Below, one piece after another: positions 26,565-34,436 of a DNA stretch of 38,143 bases. Numbering within the stretch: the first letter of the stretch is position 1; each line of letters starts with the position of its first letter. The translations under genes and the position numbers were made by a program. The stretch covers positions 1 to 38,143 of the forward strand of contig JBBKWQ010000038.1 of the NCBI GenBank assembly GCA_037969115.1, in the 5' to 3' direction. The stretch comes from JBBKWQ01 sp037969115. GTDB taxonomy: Bacteria; Actinomycetota; Acidimicrobiia; Acidimicrobiales; Ilumatobacteraceae. Under the pieces are notes generated by a model. That model had not been told where the DNA came from. It was given only the letters and a program-made list of their open reading frames with translations, and did no database searches.

Positions 26565-27032
26565 CTACTCGTGGGCGCGGCCGGCGTCGGTGGCGTGCAG
26601 GTTCATCGGTCGTCGCGGAACCGGCGAACTCGTCACGATGTTGGTGATCGAATCGCCATCCTCCCAGAAGTGCTGCAACAGCTCTTCGAGGTGCGCCGTG
26701 CTCCGGACCCGCGCACGGATCACGTGTGACTCCGAACCGGTGACGCGGTTCGCTTCGATCACTTCAGGGATGGCGCGGAGCTTCTCGTCGACACCCTGGG
26801 CTCCCCGCGACGCGTTGAGTCGTACGACGCACAGGATCGGAAAACCGAGGGCCTCGTAGTCGACGACGGCTCGATATCCCTTGATGACACCGATCTCCTC
26901 GAGTTTGCGAAGTCGCTCGGCGACGGCGGGTGGCGTGAGACCGACTCGTTCACCGAGTTCTCGGAACGACATTCGGCCGTCGACCTGCAACAAGTCGATC
27001 AGTTCCCGGTTGATGTCGTCGAGCTCGACCAT
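26565..27032 (-). CDS. Lrp/AsnC-family transcriptional regulator
   Basis: 155 residues from the ATG at 27032, preceded by GAAGG at 6 bases. The N-terminal helix-turn-helix (LDDINRELIDLLQVDGRMSFRELGERVGLTPPAVAERLRKLEEIGVI) is textbook Lrp/AsnC. The C-terminal RAM domain (LRAIPEVIEANRVTGSESHVIRARV) binds amino acids or similar effectors and drives oligomerisation. An imperfect palindrome lies 17-37 bp upstream and is a likely autoregulatory site. The regulator faces away from the small and membrane genes at 27.1-27.9 kb, which it may also control. The effector is unknown. Confidence 0.93.
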   Translation of the reverse strand: MVELDDINRELIDLLQVDGRMSFRELGERVGLTPPAVAERLRKLEEIGVIKGYRAVVDYEALGFPILCVVRLNASRGAQGVDEKLRAIPEVIEANRVTGSESHVIRARVRSTAHLEELLQHFWEDGDSITNIVTSSPVPRRPMNLHATDAGRAHE

Positions 27033-27048
27033 GGCAGACCTTCGTTCC

Positions 27049-27069
27049 GTAAGTTGTTTGCACAATTAC
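27049..27069. promoter_or_regulatory. Candidate Lrp/AsnC operator
   Basis: The sequence GTAAGTTGT-TTGC-ACAATTAC is an inverted repeat with one bulged base in the left arm, inside a locally AT-rich patch. It starts 17 bp upstream of the Lrp/AsnC start. Lrp-family proteins bind degenerate AT-rich palindromes of this size and usually autoregulate. Confidence 0.5.
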
Positions 27070-27159
27070 TTTGGATACCTAGACCGCCTGGCCGAAACTC
27101 TAGACGTAAACCGCGTACCGAAAGTGCAAGCAGACCGCTTTGTTCGTAGCGTTTTCGCC

Positions 27160-27324
27160 ATGACCATGTCTCAACATCAGGCGTTCTTGCAGCTCCTCAG
27201 CGCTTGGAATCGTCGCGAAGATCTCCGCTCGAACCATGCCGAGATCCGCGACCTCGCAGCGGCTCGCCACCGGCTCGACGTCGCCCGTCACGAGATGCAG
27301 CGGTCGCTGAAAGGCAACGGCTGA
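27160..27324 (+). CDS. Small helical protein of unknown function
   Basis: 54 residues from the ATG at 27160 (MTMSQHQAFLQLLSAWN...), predicted to be entirely alpha-helical and basic, with a heptad-like pattern. No ribosome binding site is convincing. The same frame is open back to an ATG at 27031, which would give 97 residues and overlap the Lrp start, but that part has AT-richer codons and covers the regulator's promoter, so I prefer the short form. I recognise no family. It is followed 47 bp later by the membrane-protein gene on the same strand. Confidence 0.45.
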   Translation: MTMSQHQAFLQLLSAWNRREDLRSNHAEIRDLAAARHRLDVARHEMQRSLKGNG

Positions 27325-27371
27325 GTCACATCCCGGTTCCCGTCAGCCTGACGTGGCAGGCTTTGAGTTCT

Positions 27372-27890
27372 ATGTTGGGAATTCTCCCGGTTCTCGGAAC
27401 CCTCGCTGCCGCGGTGCCTGACACCACGGTCCCGCCCGACTCGGCGTCGACCGACGAGACCCCTGCGTCCACACTCGCCGACGTGGTGTCGGCCACATGG
27501 GACAACCTCGGCACCAACGGCTACCAGACCGGTGTGGCGCTCGTGGTCGCAACGCTCGCCGTGGTGGCCATGCTGAACCAGAAGGTCAAGCCGGTCATCA
27601 TCGTGCCGGTTGCGATCGGGGCGTTCTGGTTCGGGTGGCTCGGATGGAACACCATGACCGGCCGGGACAACCCGTTGTTCCCGGGCGACGTACAGGCCAC
27701 CAAGTTGTGGGACGTCGCGTTCGCGAGCGACGAGGGTTTCCTGCTCGTCGTCATCGTTGCCTGCATCGCAGCCGTCTTCCTGTGGAGGAAGGGGACGCCG
27801 CTGCTCAACAAGGTCGTCATCGTCGCCGGAGCGGTGCTCGGCTCGTCATTCCTCTACAACGTGTACGAATCGTTGCGCCTCACCACGTGA
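27372..27890 (+). CDS. Small membrane protein of unknown function
   Basis: 172 residues from the ATG at 27372. A hydrophobic N-terminal stretch (possible signal) is followed by a Thr/Ser/Pro-rich extracytoplasmic segment, then four clear TM helices: GVALVVATLAVVAML, VIIVPVAIGAFWFGWLGW, FLLVVIVACIAAVFLW and VVIVAGAVLGSSFLYNVY. No catalytic motif. It is not a family I can name. It sits between the Lrp and Fur regulators on the plus strand. Confidence 0.7.
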   Translation: MLGILPVLGTLAAAVPDTTVPPDSASTDETPASTLADVVSATWDNLGTNGYQTGVALVVATLAVVAMLNQKVKPVIIVPVAIGAFWFGWLGWNTMTGRDNPLFPGDVQATKLWDVAFASDEGFLLVVIVACIAAVFLWRKGTPLLNKVVIVAGAVLGSSFLYNVYESLRLTT

Positions 27891-27923
27891 GCGTCGCCGC
27901 GCCGCGTTAACGTTCTCATCGAG

Positions 27924-28364
27924 ATGGGAACCGACGCCGAGCTTCATCGCACCATTCGCGAGCGACTCGCCGATCACGAACAGCGATATACGACCGGTCG
28001 TCGCCAGATCGTCGACACGCTGCTGCGGCTCGATGCTCCCGTGACGCTGCCGGTGCTGCTCGACCACGAACCCGGGCTCTCGCAGAGCTCGGCCTATCGA
28101 AACCTGTCGCTGATGGAGCAGGCGGGTGTAGTGCGCCGCCTCGTTCACGGCGCCGACCATGCGCACTACGAGCTCGCCGAAGACCTGACCGAGCACCACC
28201 ATCATCTGATCTGCGAGCGGTGCGGATTGGTGCGCGACGTCACCTTTCCCGCCCGACTGGAAACATCACTCGACCATGCCTTCGAGGGGCTCGCCGTCGC
28301 CGAGCAGTTCGTGCCGCGACATCACGCCATCGACGTCTACGGGCATTGCGCCGACTGTGCTTGA
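27924..28364 (+). CDS. Fur-family metalloregulator
   Basis: 146 residues. The winged-helix N-terminus includes RYTTGRRQIVDTLLRL and LSQSSAYRNLSLMEQAGVV (recognition helix). The dimerisation/metal domain has EHHHHLICERCGLVRDV and a C-terminal HCADCA, giving the structural zinc site Cys97/Cys100/Cys142/Cys145. The His cluster 91-94 supplies sensing-site ligands. Fur, Zur and other subgroups cannot be separated from this sequence. An iron role would fit the ferritin-like gene 1.4 kb upstream, but that is only proximity. The next gene starts 8 bp after its stop. Confidence 0.92.
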   Translation: MGTDAELHRTIRERLADHEQRYTTGRRQIVDTLLRLDAPVTLPVLLDHEPGLSQSSAYRNLSLMEQAGVVRRLVHGADHAHYELAEDLTEHHHHLICERCGLVRDVTFPARLETSLDHAFEGLAVAEQFVPRHHAIDVYGHCADCA

Positions 28365-28372
28365 ATTCGGCG

Positions 28373-28843
28373 ATGGAAGCGGATTCTCCGAACGACGACT
28401 GGCACCGATCGACAGCGATGGCGGCGAACAACGGGGTGTTCGACCTCCTCGACGAGATCGGATCCTCGCCCGAGCACGACGATCGACTGGTGCACCAGGC
28501 GCATGCAGCCGCGTATCACTGGTCGATCGTCGGCACGATCGAGCATCGGGCTCGGGCCGAGTACCTGTGCAGTCATGTCTATGCCTATCTGAACCGGGCC
28601 GAACCGGCGGTACATCACGCCCGTCGGTGCCGCGCCCTCGTCGACGAAGCTGGTCTCACCGACTCCGATCTCGCCTTCGCACACGAGGCGATGGCGCGGG
28701 CGCTCGCATGCGCCGGTGACACCGACGCGGCGCTCGTCGAGCGGCAGGCGGCCGAGGCGGTTCCGATCGAGGATCCCGAAGATCGCGAGATCGTCGAGGC
28801 GGAACTCGCTCAAGGCCCGTGGTACGTCTTGGCCGACAGCTGA
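28373..28843 (+). CDS. Helical-repeat-like protein of unknown function
   Basis: 156 residues from the ATG at 28373, 8 bp after the Fur-family gene and probably in its operon. The sequence is almost all helical: HQAHAAAYHWSIVGTIEHRARAEYLCSHVYAYLNRAEPAVHHARRC and FAHEAMARALACAGDTDAALVERQAAEA look like degenerate TPR pairs. No enzyme motif or TM. An adaptor or regulatory partner is plausible, but I do not recognise the family. Confidence 0.75.
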   Translation: MEADSPNDDWHRSTAMAANNGVFDLLDEIGSSPEHDDRLVHQAHAAAYHWSIVGTIEHRARAEYLCSHVYAYLNRAEPAVHHARRCRALVDEAGLTDSDLAFAHEAMARALACAGDTDAALVERQAAEAVPIEDPEDREIVEAELAQGPWYVLADS

Positions 28844-28864
28844 TCGCGAACTCGGCTCGAGGTC

Positions 28865-29356
28865 ATGACGCAAACGACACCCGACATCGGCGAAGAGCCT
28901 CCGACGCGCGATGACGTCGCGGCACTGCTGAAAACGCACTTGAAGTTCAGCCGCGCGGCATCGCCCCTCTGTCATGCTCATGCGCTCGACTCCCATGCTC
29001 TGTCAGCGGGCGGCGTGACCTTCTGCGTTGCCCGCCGGAACGGCGAGCTGCTCGGAATCGGGGCGCTTCGAGATCTCGGCGGTGACCGCGCCGAGATCAA
29101 GTCGATGCACACCAGCGCAGCTGCGCGAGGTCAGGGCATCGGCCGGATGATGCTCGAGTATCTGATCGCCATGGCGTCCGATCGCGGGGTCACCTGGATC
29201 GGCCTGGAGACGGGCACGATGGACGAGTTCGCACCAGCCCGAAGGCTCTACGAGTCCGTCGGTTTCACGACATGCCCCCCGTTCGGGAGCTACACCGAGA
29301 ACCCGTTGAGCACATGTATGGCCAAGACCCGCAAAGGGTCAGAGCGATGCTCTTGA
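28865..29356 (+). CDS. GNAT-family N-acetyltransferase
   Basis: 163 residues with the GNAT core. Beta-4 EIKSMHTSAAARGQGIGRMMLEYLI carries the acetyl-CoA pyrophosphate loop (ARGQGIGR). WIGLETGTMDEFAPARRLYESVGFTTCPPFGSY forms motif B with the usual Tyr-x-x-x-GF. The family resembles PhnO/YjgM-type general acetyltransferases; the acceptor is unknown. ATG start following a close GAGG, 21 bp after the preceding gene. Confidence 0.9.
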   Translation: MTQTTPDIGEEPPTRDDVAALLKTHLKFSRAASPLCHAHALDSHALSAGGVTFCVARRNGELLGIGALRDLGGDRAEIKSMHTSAAARGQGIGRMMLEYLIAMASDRGVTWIGLETGTMDEFAPARRLYESVGFTTCPPFGSYTENPLSTCMAKTRKGSERCS

Positions 29357-29370
29357 CCGAAGCGTTGGCA

Positions 29371-29967
29371 TCAGGCGTAGGCGTGGGACGTGTACATGTC
29401 CTTGTCGCGGTCGTAGTCGAAGCGCCGGGTCAGGCCCAGCGACTCGATCGTCGCGATCTGATGATCGAGCTTCTCGTTGGTCATGATCACCGGTCGCTCG
29501 AGCGACCAGTCATCCCGTAGCCAACCGAGAACCGCCTCGAGCAAGACACGCTCGAACCCGTCCTCCCACGTCGAGACGCGGACCCAGAACGCGACCGTGG
29601 CGTCGACGGATGACAGGTCAGTGCCGTCGTGCGACGTCACCTCGGCGGTCCGGTACATGCGGTCGTCGTTGGGTAGGAGGTAGATGCAGCCAAGGACCTG
29701 GATCTCGTCGGGGTTCATGACGGTGTACGTGTATCGGGTCCCGTCGCGGTGTGCACCGTCCATCTGCTCGAGATCCTCGAGGTTGTCGGCGACCGAGAAG
29801 TCCTCGGGCGGGTACGGAGGCTCCTGCTCCCAGTGGTAGAGGAACTCGCGACTCGACATCACGGCTTCGTGGTCGAGCACCACATCGGACGGCACGAGCG
29901 GCCGAACGATGAACCCGTCCCCCGTGAATCCATCCGCAGGTTCGATCCCCTGACCCCGGAAACTCAT
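29371..29967 (-). CDS. GNAT-like acetyltransferase-fold protein
   Basis: 198 residues from the ATG at 29967; in-frame starts at 29976, 29979 and 30036 are possible. The opening FTGDGFIVRPLVPSDVVLDHEAVMSSREFLYHWEQEPPYPPEDFSVADN resembles GNAT proteins with a long first strand and helix. VMNPDEIQVLGCIYLLPND corresponds to beta-4, and VILTNEK-like VIMTNEKLDHQIATIESLGLTRRFDYD to the C-terminal GNAT part. The pyrophosphate-loop signature (R/Q-x-x-G-x-G/A) is not evident, so activity is uncertain. It is convergent with the GNAT gene at 28865, with 14 bp between stops. Confidence 0.7.
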   Translation of the reverse strand: MSFRGQGIEPADGFTGDGFIVRPLVPSDVVLDHEAVMSSREFLYHWEQEPPYPPEDFSVADNLEDLEQMDGAHRDGTRYTYTVMNPDEIQVLGCIYLLPNDDRMYRTAEVTSHDGTDLSSVDATVAFWVRVSTWEDGFERVLLEAVLGWLRDDWSLERPVIMTNEKLDHQIATIESLGLTRRFDYDRDKDMYTSHAYA

Positions 29968-30341
29968 GCCCGGCATCATTCCACACCGGGTCGACGCGAG
30001 CAGGGTCGGTTTCGCAGGAGAACGCCGACGAGCCACCGGGTGCGTTGTTTCGGCGCGGGAACGCAGGAATCGGGGGCTTTCGCCCGTGGGACTGACGGAG
30101 TCTCACACACTGGTCGCTACTCGTAGTCGAACAAGAACGCCGTCCGCGACGTGTCGCTCAGCTCCAGAGCAGCCGAGCATTCGTCGCATCGCAGACGTGG
30201 AGCGCTCGGTGGAGACGATCATCCCCGTCTGCTGACGAGATTCCAAGCCGTCTCCTGTCACGGCAACATCATCGCAGAGGATCAGAACTGCGCCGCTATG
30301 AACATTGTCGACCCGCGCGCTATCGGCACTTACTCGCTTGG
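29968..30341. other. Non-coding stretch with a possible gene remnant
   Basis: About 370 bp without a convincing gene. On the minus strand, 30117-30218 is an open stretch without a start that reads PRLRCDECSAALELSD and ends TAFLFDYE-stop. It has a zinc-finger-like CxxC and coding-like composition. A stop lies just upstream in the same frame (30219-30221), while an ATG at 30222 opens a neighbouring frame. This could be a decayed or frameshifted small gene, or chance. Confidence 0.3.
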
Positions 30342-31115
30342 CTACCGGCCCAGATCGTGCCCGTGGTGGACGGGTTCGAAGAGTTCCGGCGGGGGCGACA
30401 CGTCGTCGTAGATGCGTACAGCGTCGAGAAGCCCGTTCGCGGATCTGATGTACACCGCGGACCCAGCCTGGGACGGGAGGTCAGCGGGACCCCACTTTTC
30501 GCAGACGTACTCGAAGGCCAGCGCAGCGCCGTCGTCGATGATCGTGCAGAGTTGCAGCGGCACGGGGCCGCCCGAAAACGCGGGACCGTAGAACTCCATG
30601 CGCCCCGCTCCTTGATGCTTGAACGCCGGACCCGCCGGCTCACGAACGTAGCCATCGGGTTCGAAGAGCGCGTCGAGTGCCTCGGGGTCAGCTGCCGCCA
30701 TGGCCGCTTCGTAGGCATCGACCGGTGCTCCTGGCTCGAGGTCGGGGTTTGGCGACACCAACGGCGCTCGGATGATGTGCTCGCCGGTGAGCGGATATGT
30801 CGAGTGATACGCCCGAAGCGCGGAGATCTTGTCACCGTCGAGTTCCGCGACGAGATGCAGCGGAAGCTCGACGTCGGATCCCTCATGCGTCATGGCGAGC
30901 ACGTACTCAGCCGAGGCATGTGTGTCTGTGACGATGTGATTCACCGCCCGTACCTGTGCCGACCCGGCAGCGAGCCAGGCGCGCTCGTCAACGATCCAGT
31001 CGTCCACGGCCTGGGCACCACGGAGTGGAGTGTCGACCGTTGCCCCGGTGGCGAAACGCGACGCTACGTCGCCGCGCACGAGTGCCTCATACAACCCTGA
31101 GTTCGGATTCCTCAT
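30342..31115 (-). CDS. Double SnoaL-like (NTF2-fold) protein
   Basis: 257 residues, ATG start with GAAGG at 8 bases. The sequence shows two NTF2-like halves. The first (about 1-110) reads LYEALVRGDVASRFATGATVDTPLRGAQAVDDWI. The second (about 125-250) reads AYEAAMAAADPEALDALFEPDGYVREPAG and ends VYIRSANGLLDAVRIYDDVSPP. Such folds act as isomerases, cyclases, dehydratases or binding proteins for small hydrophobic molecules. It is the last gene of a four-gene minus-strand operon, starting 15 bp after the LLM oxidoreductase stop, so it probably acts on or sequesters a product of that pathway. Confidence 0.82.
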   Translation of the reverse strand: MRNPNSGLYEALVRGDVASRFATGATVDTPLRGAQAVDDWIVDERAWLAAGSAQVRAVNHIVTDTHASAEYVLAMTHEGSDVELPLHLVAELDGDKISALRAYHSTYPLTGEHIIRAPLVSPNPDLEPGAPVDAYEAAMAAADPEALDALFEPDGYVREPAGPAFKHQGAGRMEFYGPAFSGGPVPLQLCTIIDDGAALAFEYVCEKWGPADLPSQAGSAVYIRSANGLLDAVRIYDDVSPPPELFEPVHHGHDLGR

Positions 31116-31130
31116 GCGCGTTGCCTTCGA

Positions 31131-32030
31131 TCAGTTGCGAAGTTGGGGAATGACATCGAGAGCCAAGTGCTCGAAGGCGGGGATCTGATCCGGGTCGCTG
31201 GGGTAGTACAGCCCGATGTCGGTGAAGCCAGCGGCAATCAAGCTGCGAACCAAGCGCTCGAAGAGGGCTTCATCGTCGTAGTAGCGCAGCCGCCCACCCT
31301 CGGCACGAGCCCGTGCATCGAACAGGTTCGCGCTACGCCGCAGGCTCCCAGGGTCGCGACCGACGGCGGTGCACAACTCGTTCATGCGCTGCGCACGTGT
31401 GCCGAGCTCGTCGATCTGGGCGGCGAAGTCCGAGTCGAAACTCATCGTGTTCCACGTGTCGGCCCAGCGGGCCGCGTGCGACATCATCGTGGGTCCGAGG
31501 GCGGCAGCGACGACAGGAACGCGAGGGGACTGGAGCGACGAGGGGTTCATGACAGCATTGCGTGCTTGGTAGTACCGACCCTCGAACGATGTCAGCTCCT
31601 GGCTCAGCAGCAACCCGACGAGTTCGATGTACTCGCCGAACCGTGCAGCTCGCTCGGCGTTCGACCAGTTCGGCAGCCCGATCATCTCTGTGCCGGGATC
31701 GATGGTGAGGCCGGTGCCAAGTCCAAGCTCCAGGCGCCCGCCCGACACGTGATCGACGGTGATCGCCTGGTGTGCCAGGACGCCCGGATTTCGCAAGGGG
31801 ATCTGCGCCACGTTGCTCGCGAGGCGAATCGTGGAGGTCTCCGCCGCGAGTGCCGAGAGGAGCGTCCAGCATTCCAGCCAGGCCGATGGCGGATCCGCCC
31901 AGTCGCAGAAGTGATCCGGAACCGCAGCGATGTCGAAACCCAACTCCTCTACTCGCAGGACCTGGGTCCTGTACTCCGCGTACGGCCTACCCGGCAACGT
32001 CAGCACTTGGAATCGGATGTCGAAGCCCAC
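31131..32030 (-). CDS. LLM-class F420-dependent oxidoreductase
   Basis: 299 residues from the GTG at 32030 (MGFDIRFQVLTLPGRP), giving the normal length of the TIGR03621-type subfamily. The longer frame to 32153 would overlap the aldolase gene and reads as its shadow. Motifs: LRVEELGFDIAAVPDHFCDW, STIRLASNVAQIPLRNPGVLAHQAITVDHVSGGRLELGLGTG (phosphate-binding part), VPVVAAALGPTMMSHAARWADTWN, and a C-terminal FERLVRSLIAAGFTDIGLYYPSDP. It probably uses F420. It lies 53 bp after the aldolase stop and 15 bp before the SnoaL-like gene. Confidence 0.87.
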   Translation of the reverse strand: MGFDIRFQVLTLPGRPYAEYRTQVLRVEELGFDIAAVPDHFCDWADPPSAWLECWTLLSALAAETSTIRLASNVAQIPLRNPGVLAHQAITVDHVSGGRLELGLGTGLTIDPGTEMIGLPNWSNAERAARFGEYIELVGLLLSQELTSFEGRYYQARNAVMNPSSLQSPRVPVVAAALGPTMMSHAARWADTWNTMSFDSDFAAQIDELGTRAQRMNELCTAVGRDPGSLRRSANLFDARARAEGGRLRYYDDEALFERLVRSLIAAGFTDIGLYYPSDPDQIPAFEHLALDVIPQLRN

Positions 32031-32083
32031 CGTCGAATAGTAGATCGCAGGGATATCCGCACCCTGAACGCCCGCGGCGTTTG

Positions 32084-32794
32084 TCAGTGGACCCGCATCT
32101 GCGCCTCGAAATGTGCGGCGGCCGACTCGAGCCGGACCCGCTGCAGCTGGCACCAGGTCTCCGTCAGGACCGGCTCCGGGATGAGCTTCAGCGGAAGCCC
32201 GGTCGACTGGGCGAGAATTTGCTGACGGCAGGCCCGCTCGAGGTAATAGAGGTCGTCGAACGCCACGGCGACCGACTCGCCGCCGATCGTGACGCCATGG
32301 TGGTCGAGGAACATCACGTCGACCGACGGGTCGGCCCGCTGAGCGTCGGCGAGCCGATTACCCTCGCTCCGGTCGAGCGCGATGCCACGGAACGGCACGT
32401 GCGTCATCCGCCGATGGAATCGCACGGCGGTCTGGTGGGCCATCTCGAGTCGGCCACCTTCGACCATGGTCAACGCCGTGGCGTGGGGCATGTGGACGTG
32501 CATGATCGCACGATGTCGCGGATTGGCGCGATGCCCCGCAGCGTGGATGTGCAGCGCGGTCGTCTCCACTTCGCCGTGACCGTCGATCACGTTCCCGTTG
32601 CCGTCGATCAGGAGCAGATCGTCCGGACCGATCTCGGACCAGTGGAGGCCGAGCGGGTTGATCAGGAATCGCTCGTCGTCCGAGGGGGCGACGGCCGAGA
32701 AGTGGTTGCAGATCCCCTCCGAGAACCCGAAGTGGTCGGCGAGCCGCAACGCGCCGGCCAGTTCGTGACGGAGTCGATCGACTGGTGCGGTCAT
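32084..32794 (-). CDS. Class II aldolase/adducin-family protein
   Basis: 236 residues, the usual size. The N-terminus has LADHFGFSEGICNHFSAVAPSD and FLINPLGLHWSEIGPDDLL. The metal site is HVHMPHATAL plus the distal His in FLDHHGVTIGGESVAVAFDDLYYLERAC. The zinc-binding fuculose-aldolase fold is clear, but the catalytic acidic residue of true L-fuculose-phosphate aldolases sits in GEVETTALHIHAAG, so the enzyme may be an aldolase, decarboxylase or epimerase. It starts 10 bp after the dioxygenase stop with a GAGGA close to the ATG, so it is co-transcribed. Confidence 0.9.
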   Translation of the reverse strand: MTAPVDRLRHELAGALRLADHFGFSEGICNHFSAVAPSDDERFLINPLGLHWSEIGPDDLLLIDGNGNVIDGHGEVETTALHIHAAGHRANPRHRAIMHVHMPHATALTMVEGGRLEMAHQTAVRFHRRMTHVPFRGIALDRSEGNRLADAQRADPSVDVMFLDHHGVTIGGESVAVAFDDLYYLERACRQQILAQSTGLPLKLIPEPVLTETWCQLQRVRLESAAAHFEAQMRVH

Positions 32795-32804
32795 ACGTCC
32801 TCGC

Positions 32805-33779
32805 TCATCCCATCGCCGCCAGCACGCGCCGCTGACCGGTGAACGGCTTTCGGCCGTGCATCGTCAGCACGTTGTCGATGGCCAGTACGTCGCCGGCGTG
32901 CCACGGGAACGTGACCTCGCACGACTGTGACACCGCTCGGACGTGCAGCAGGTCAGCGACGTCGATCTCGGTGCCGTCGCCGTAGGTCACGTGGTTGCCG
33001 AGCGTGTCGACGCCTGCCGTGTGCGGATCGATCCGTGCGTCGTCGGTGCCGCCGAACGACACCTTCACGCTGTCGATGTGACGGTGCCACTGGTCGGCCT
33101 GATTGTGCCAGCAGATTTCCGCGGTCACGGCGTGCTCGACAACGGCGGGCTTTGTCACTGCCGTGCGGATCCCTGCGTCGGTCCACTCGAACTCCATCCT
33201 GGCATCCCGCAGGTACGTTTCGGCGGCGTTGCGATCGCACGTCTCGAACGTCTCCTGCCACGACTTGCCGATGCCGGATTCGTCGTCGGCGTCCCACAGG
33301 TGCTGCAGGTAGGTGACGCCCCGTTGCTCGAACCGGTCGCGAACGGTTGGGTCCAGTCGGCGGAAGATCTCACGACCGTCTGCGAGGTGCGTCTCACCAC
33401 CCGACGCTGCCGCGAACAGGCAGCAGAAGAAGAGCCGATCCGGCGACCACCCGGCGTACGACAGCTCGTTGTGGAGGAACACCTCGAGGTGAGCCGGGTA
33501 CTCCGTTGACGTGTAGACCTGATCGGCCACGGCGGTCCGAGGCGAATCGCCGCCGGCGTAGTTGCGGAGCTGCGGACAGATCGCGGAACAGACGGCACGG
33601 AACGCGTCGGCAGACCGGATCTCGAAGCCACGGATCAACACCGCACCCGCTCGATGGAGGTGGGCCTCGATCGCGTCGCGGTGCAGCGCCGCCCAACCCT
33701 CCGGATCGGATCGGTCTGCGTCACCGAGGTCGGCGACGACCGGTAGCGAATGGTTGACATCGAACGGTTGCACGACCAC
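32805..33779 (-). CDS. TauD/TfdA-family Fe(II)/2-oxoglutarate dioxygenase
   Basis: 324 residues from the GTG at 33779, chosen because GGAGGAGG stands 6 bases upstream; a TTG at 33851 adds 24 Arg-rich residues. Iron ligands are His103 and Glu105 in FLHNELSYAG (spaced HxE) and distal His308 in DNVLTMHGRKPFTGQRRVLAAMG, with Arg317/318 placed to bind 2-oxoglutarate. The HNELSY...GWSPDRLFFCC and DNxxxxHGRxPFxGxRxxL blocks match the SyrP/AsnO-like branch, whose members hydroxylate amino-acid-type substrates. It is the first gene of the operon with aldolase, LLM enzyme and SnoaL-like protein. The promoter must lie in 33780-33972, shared with the divergent DUF1330 gene. Confidence 0.9.
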   Translation of the reverse strand: MVVQPFDVNHSLPVVADLGDADRSDPEGWAALHRDAIEAHLHRAGAVLIRGFEIRSADAFRAVCSAICPQLRNYAGGDSPRTAVADQVYTSTEYPAHLEVFLHNELSYAGWSPDRLFFCCLFAAASGGETHLADGREIFRRLDPTVRDRFEQRGVTYLQHLWDADDESGIGKSWQETFETCDRNAAETYLRDARMEFEWTDAGIRTAVTKPAVVEHAVTAEICWHNQADQWHRHIDSVKVSFGGTDDARIDPHTAGVDTLGNHVTYGDGTEIDVADLLHVRAVSQSCEVTFPWHAGDVLAIDNVLTMHGRKPFTGQRRVLAAMG

Positions 33780-33972
33780 CGGTACCCTCCTCCGCGAAGC
33801 GTACTGCTCCCACCGGCGTGCGTCCGAGTCGATCGTCCGTCGGCTGCGCAACCGCCGTCAACAATCTCAGTGTCATCGCCGTGCGCGCAGATTTGGGCGC
33901 ACGGCGGCGGGGAAAGCAGCGTTCAACTCCATGGAATGACTTTGTCGGGCAACCTGCAGAACGGAGATTTCA

Positions 33973-34278
33973 ATGCCCGCCTACTTCGTCGCCCAAGTGA
34001 AGGTCACCGACGCCGAGGCGTTCCGTGAGTACGAACGCGGCTTATTTCCGACGTTGAAGCCGTACGGCGGCAAGATGCTCATCGCCGACAACGCACCTCT
34101 TTCGCTCGAAGATGAATGGCCCGAAGGACGAACGGTCGTGATCGAGTTCGAGTCCCCAGAACAGGCGAAGCAGTGGTACGACTCTGACGCGTACCAAGGC
34201 ATTTCTGAAGTCCGCCGCGCTCACAGCGAGAGCGCGATGGCCATCGTCAAGGGCTTTGAACTCCCGAAGCGGGACTAA
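33973..34278 (+). CDS. DUF1330-family protein
   Basis: 101 residues with GGAG at about 6 bases before the ATG. The opening MPAYFVAQVKVTDAEAFREYERGLFPTLKPYGGKMLIAD, then WPEGRTVVIEFESPEQAKQWYDSDAYQGI, is the complete DUF1330 pattern: a dimeric ferredoxin-like alpha/beta barrel of unknown function, often near small-molecule catabolism genes. It is divergent from the dioxygenase operon, with 193 bp between starts, and could share its regulation. Confidence 0.93.
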   Translation: MPAYFVAQVKVTDAEAFREYERGLFPTLKPYGGKMLIADNAPLSLEDEWPEGRTVVIEFESPEQAKQWYDSDAYQGISEVRRAHSESAMAIVKGFELPKRD

Positions 34279-34436
34279 CAGCCGCCGTCGCCGAACGCTG
34301 GCTCGGGGACGCGATTTCGTGACGCGGAACTTGGGCCGATGCCGAGTGGGCCAACCTCGGGAACGGCACGACTTGGGACGGGCGACCGCCCGAGAACGTC
34401 CGCTACCGGGTTGTCCGTCTACTGCGATACTTGGTG

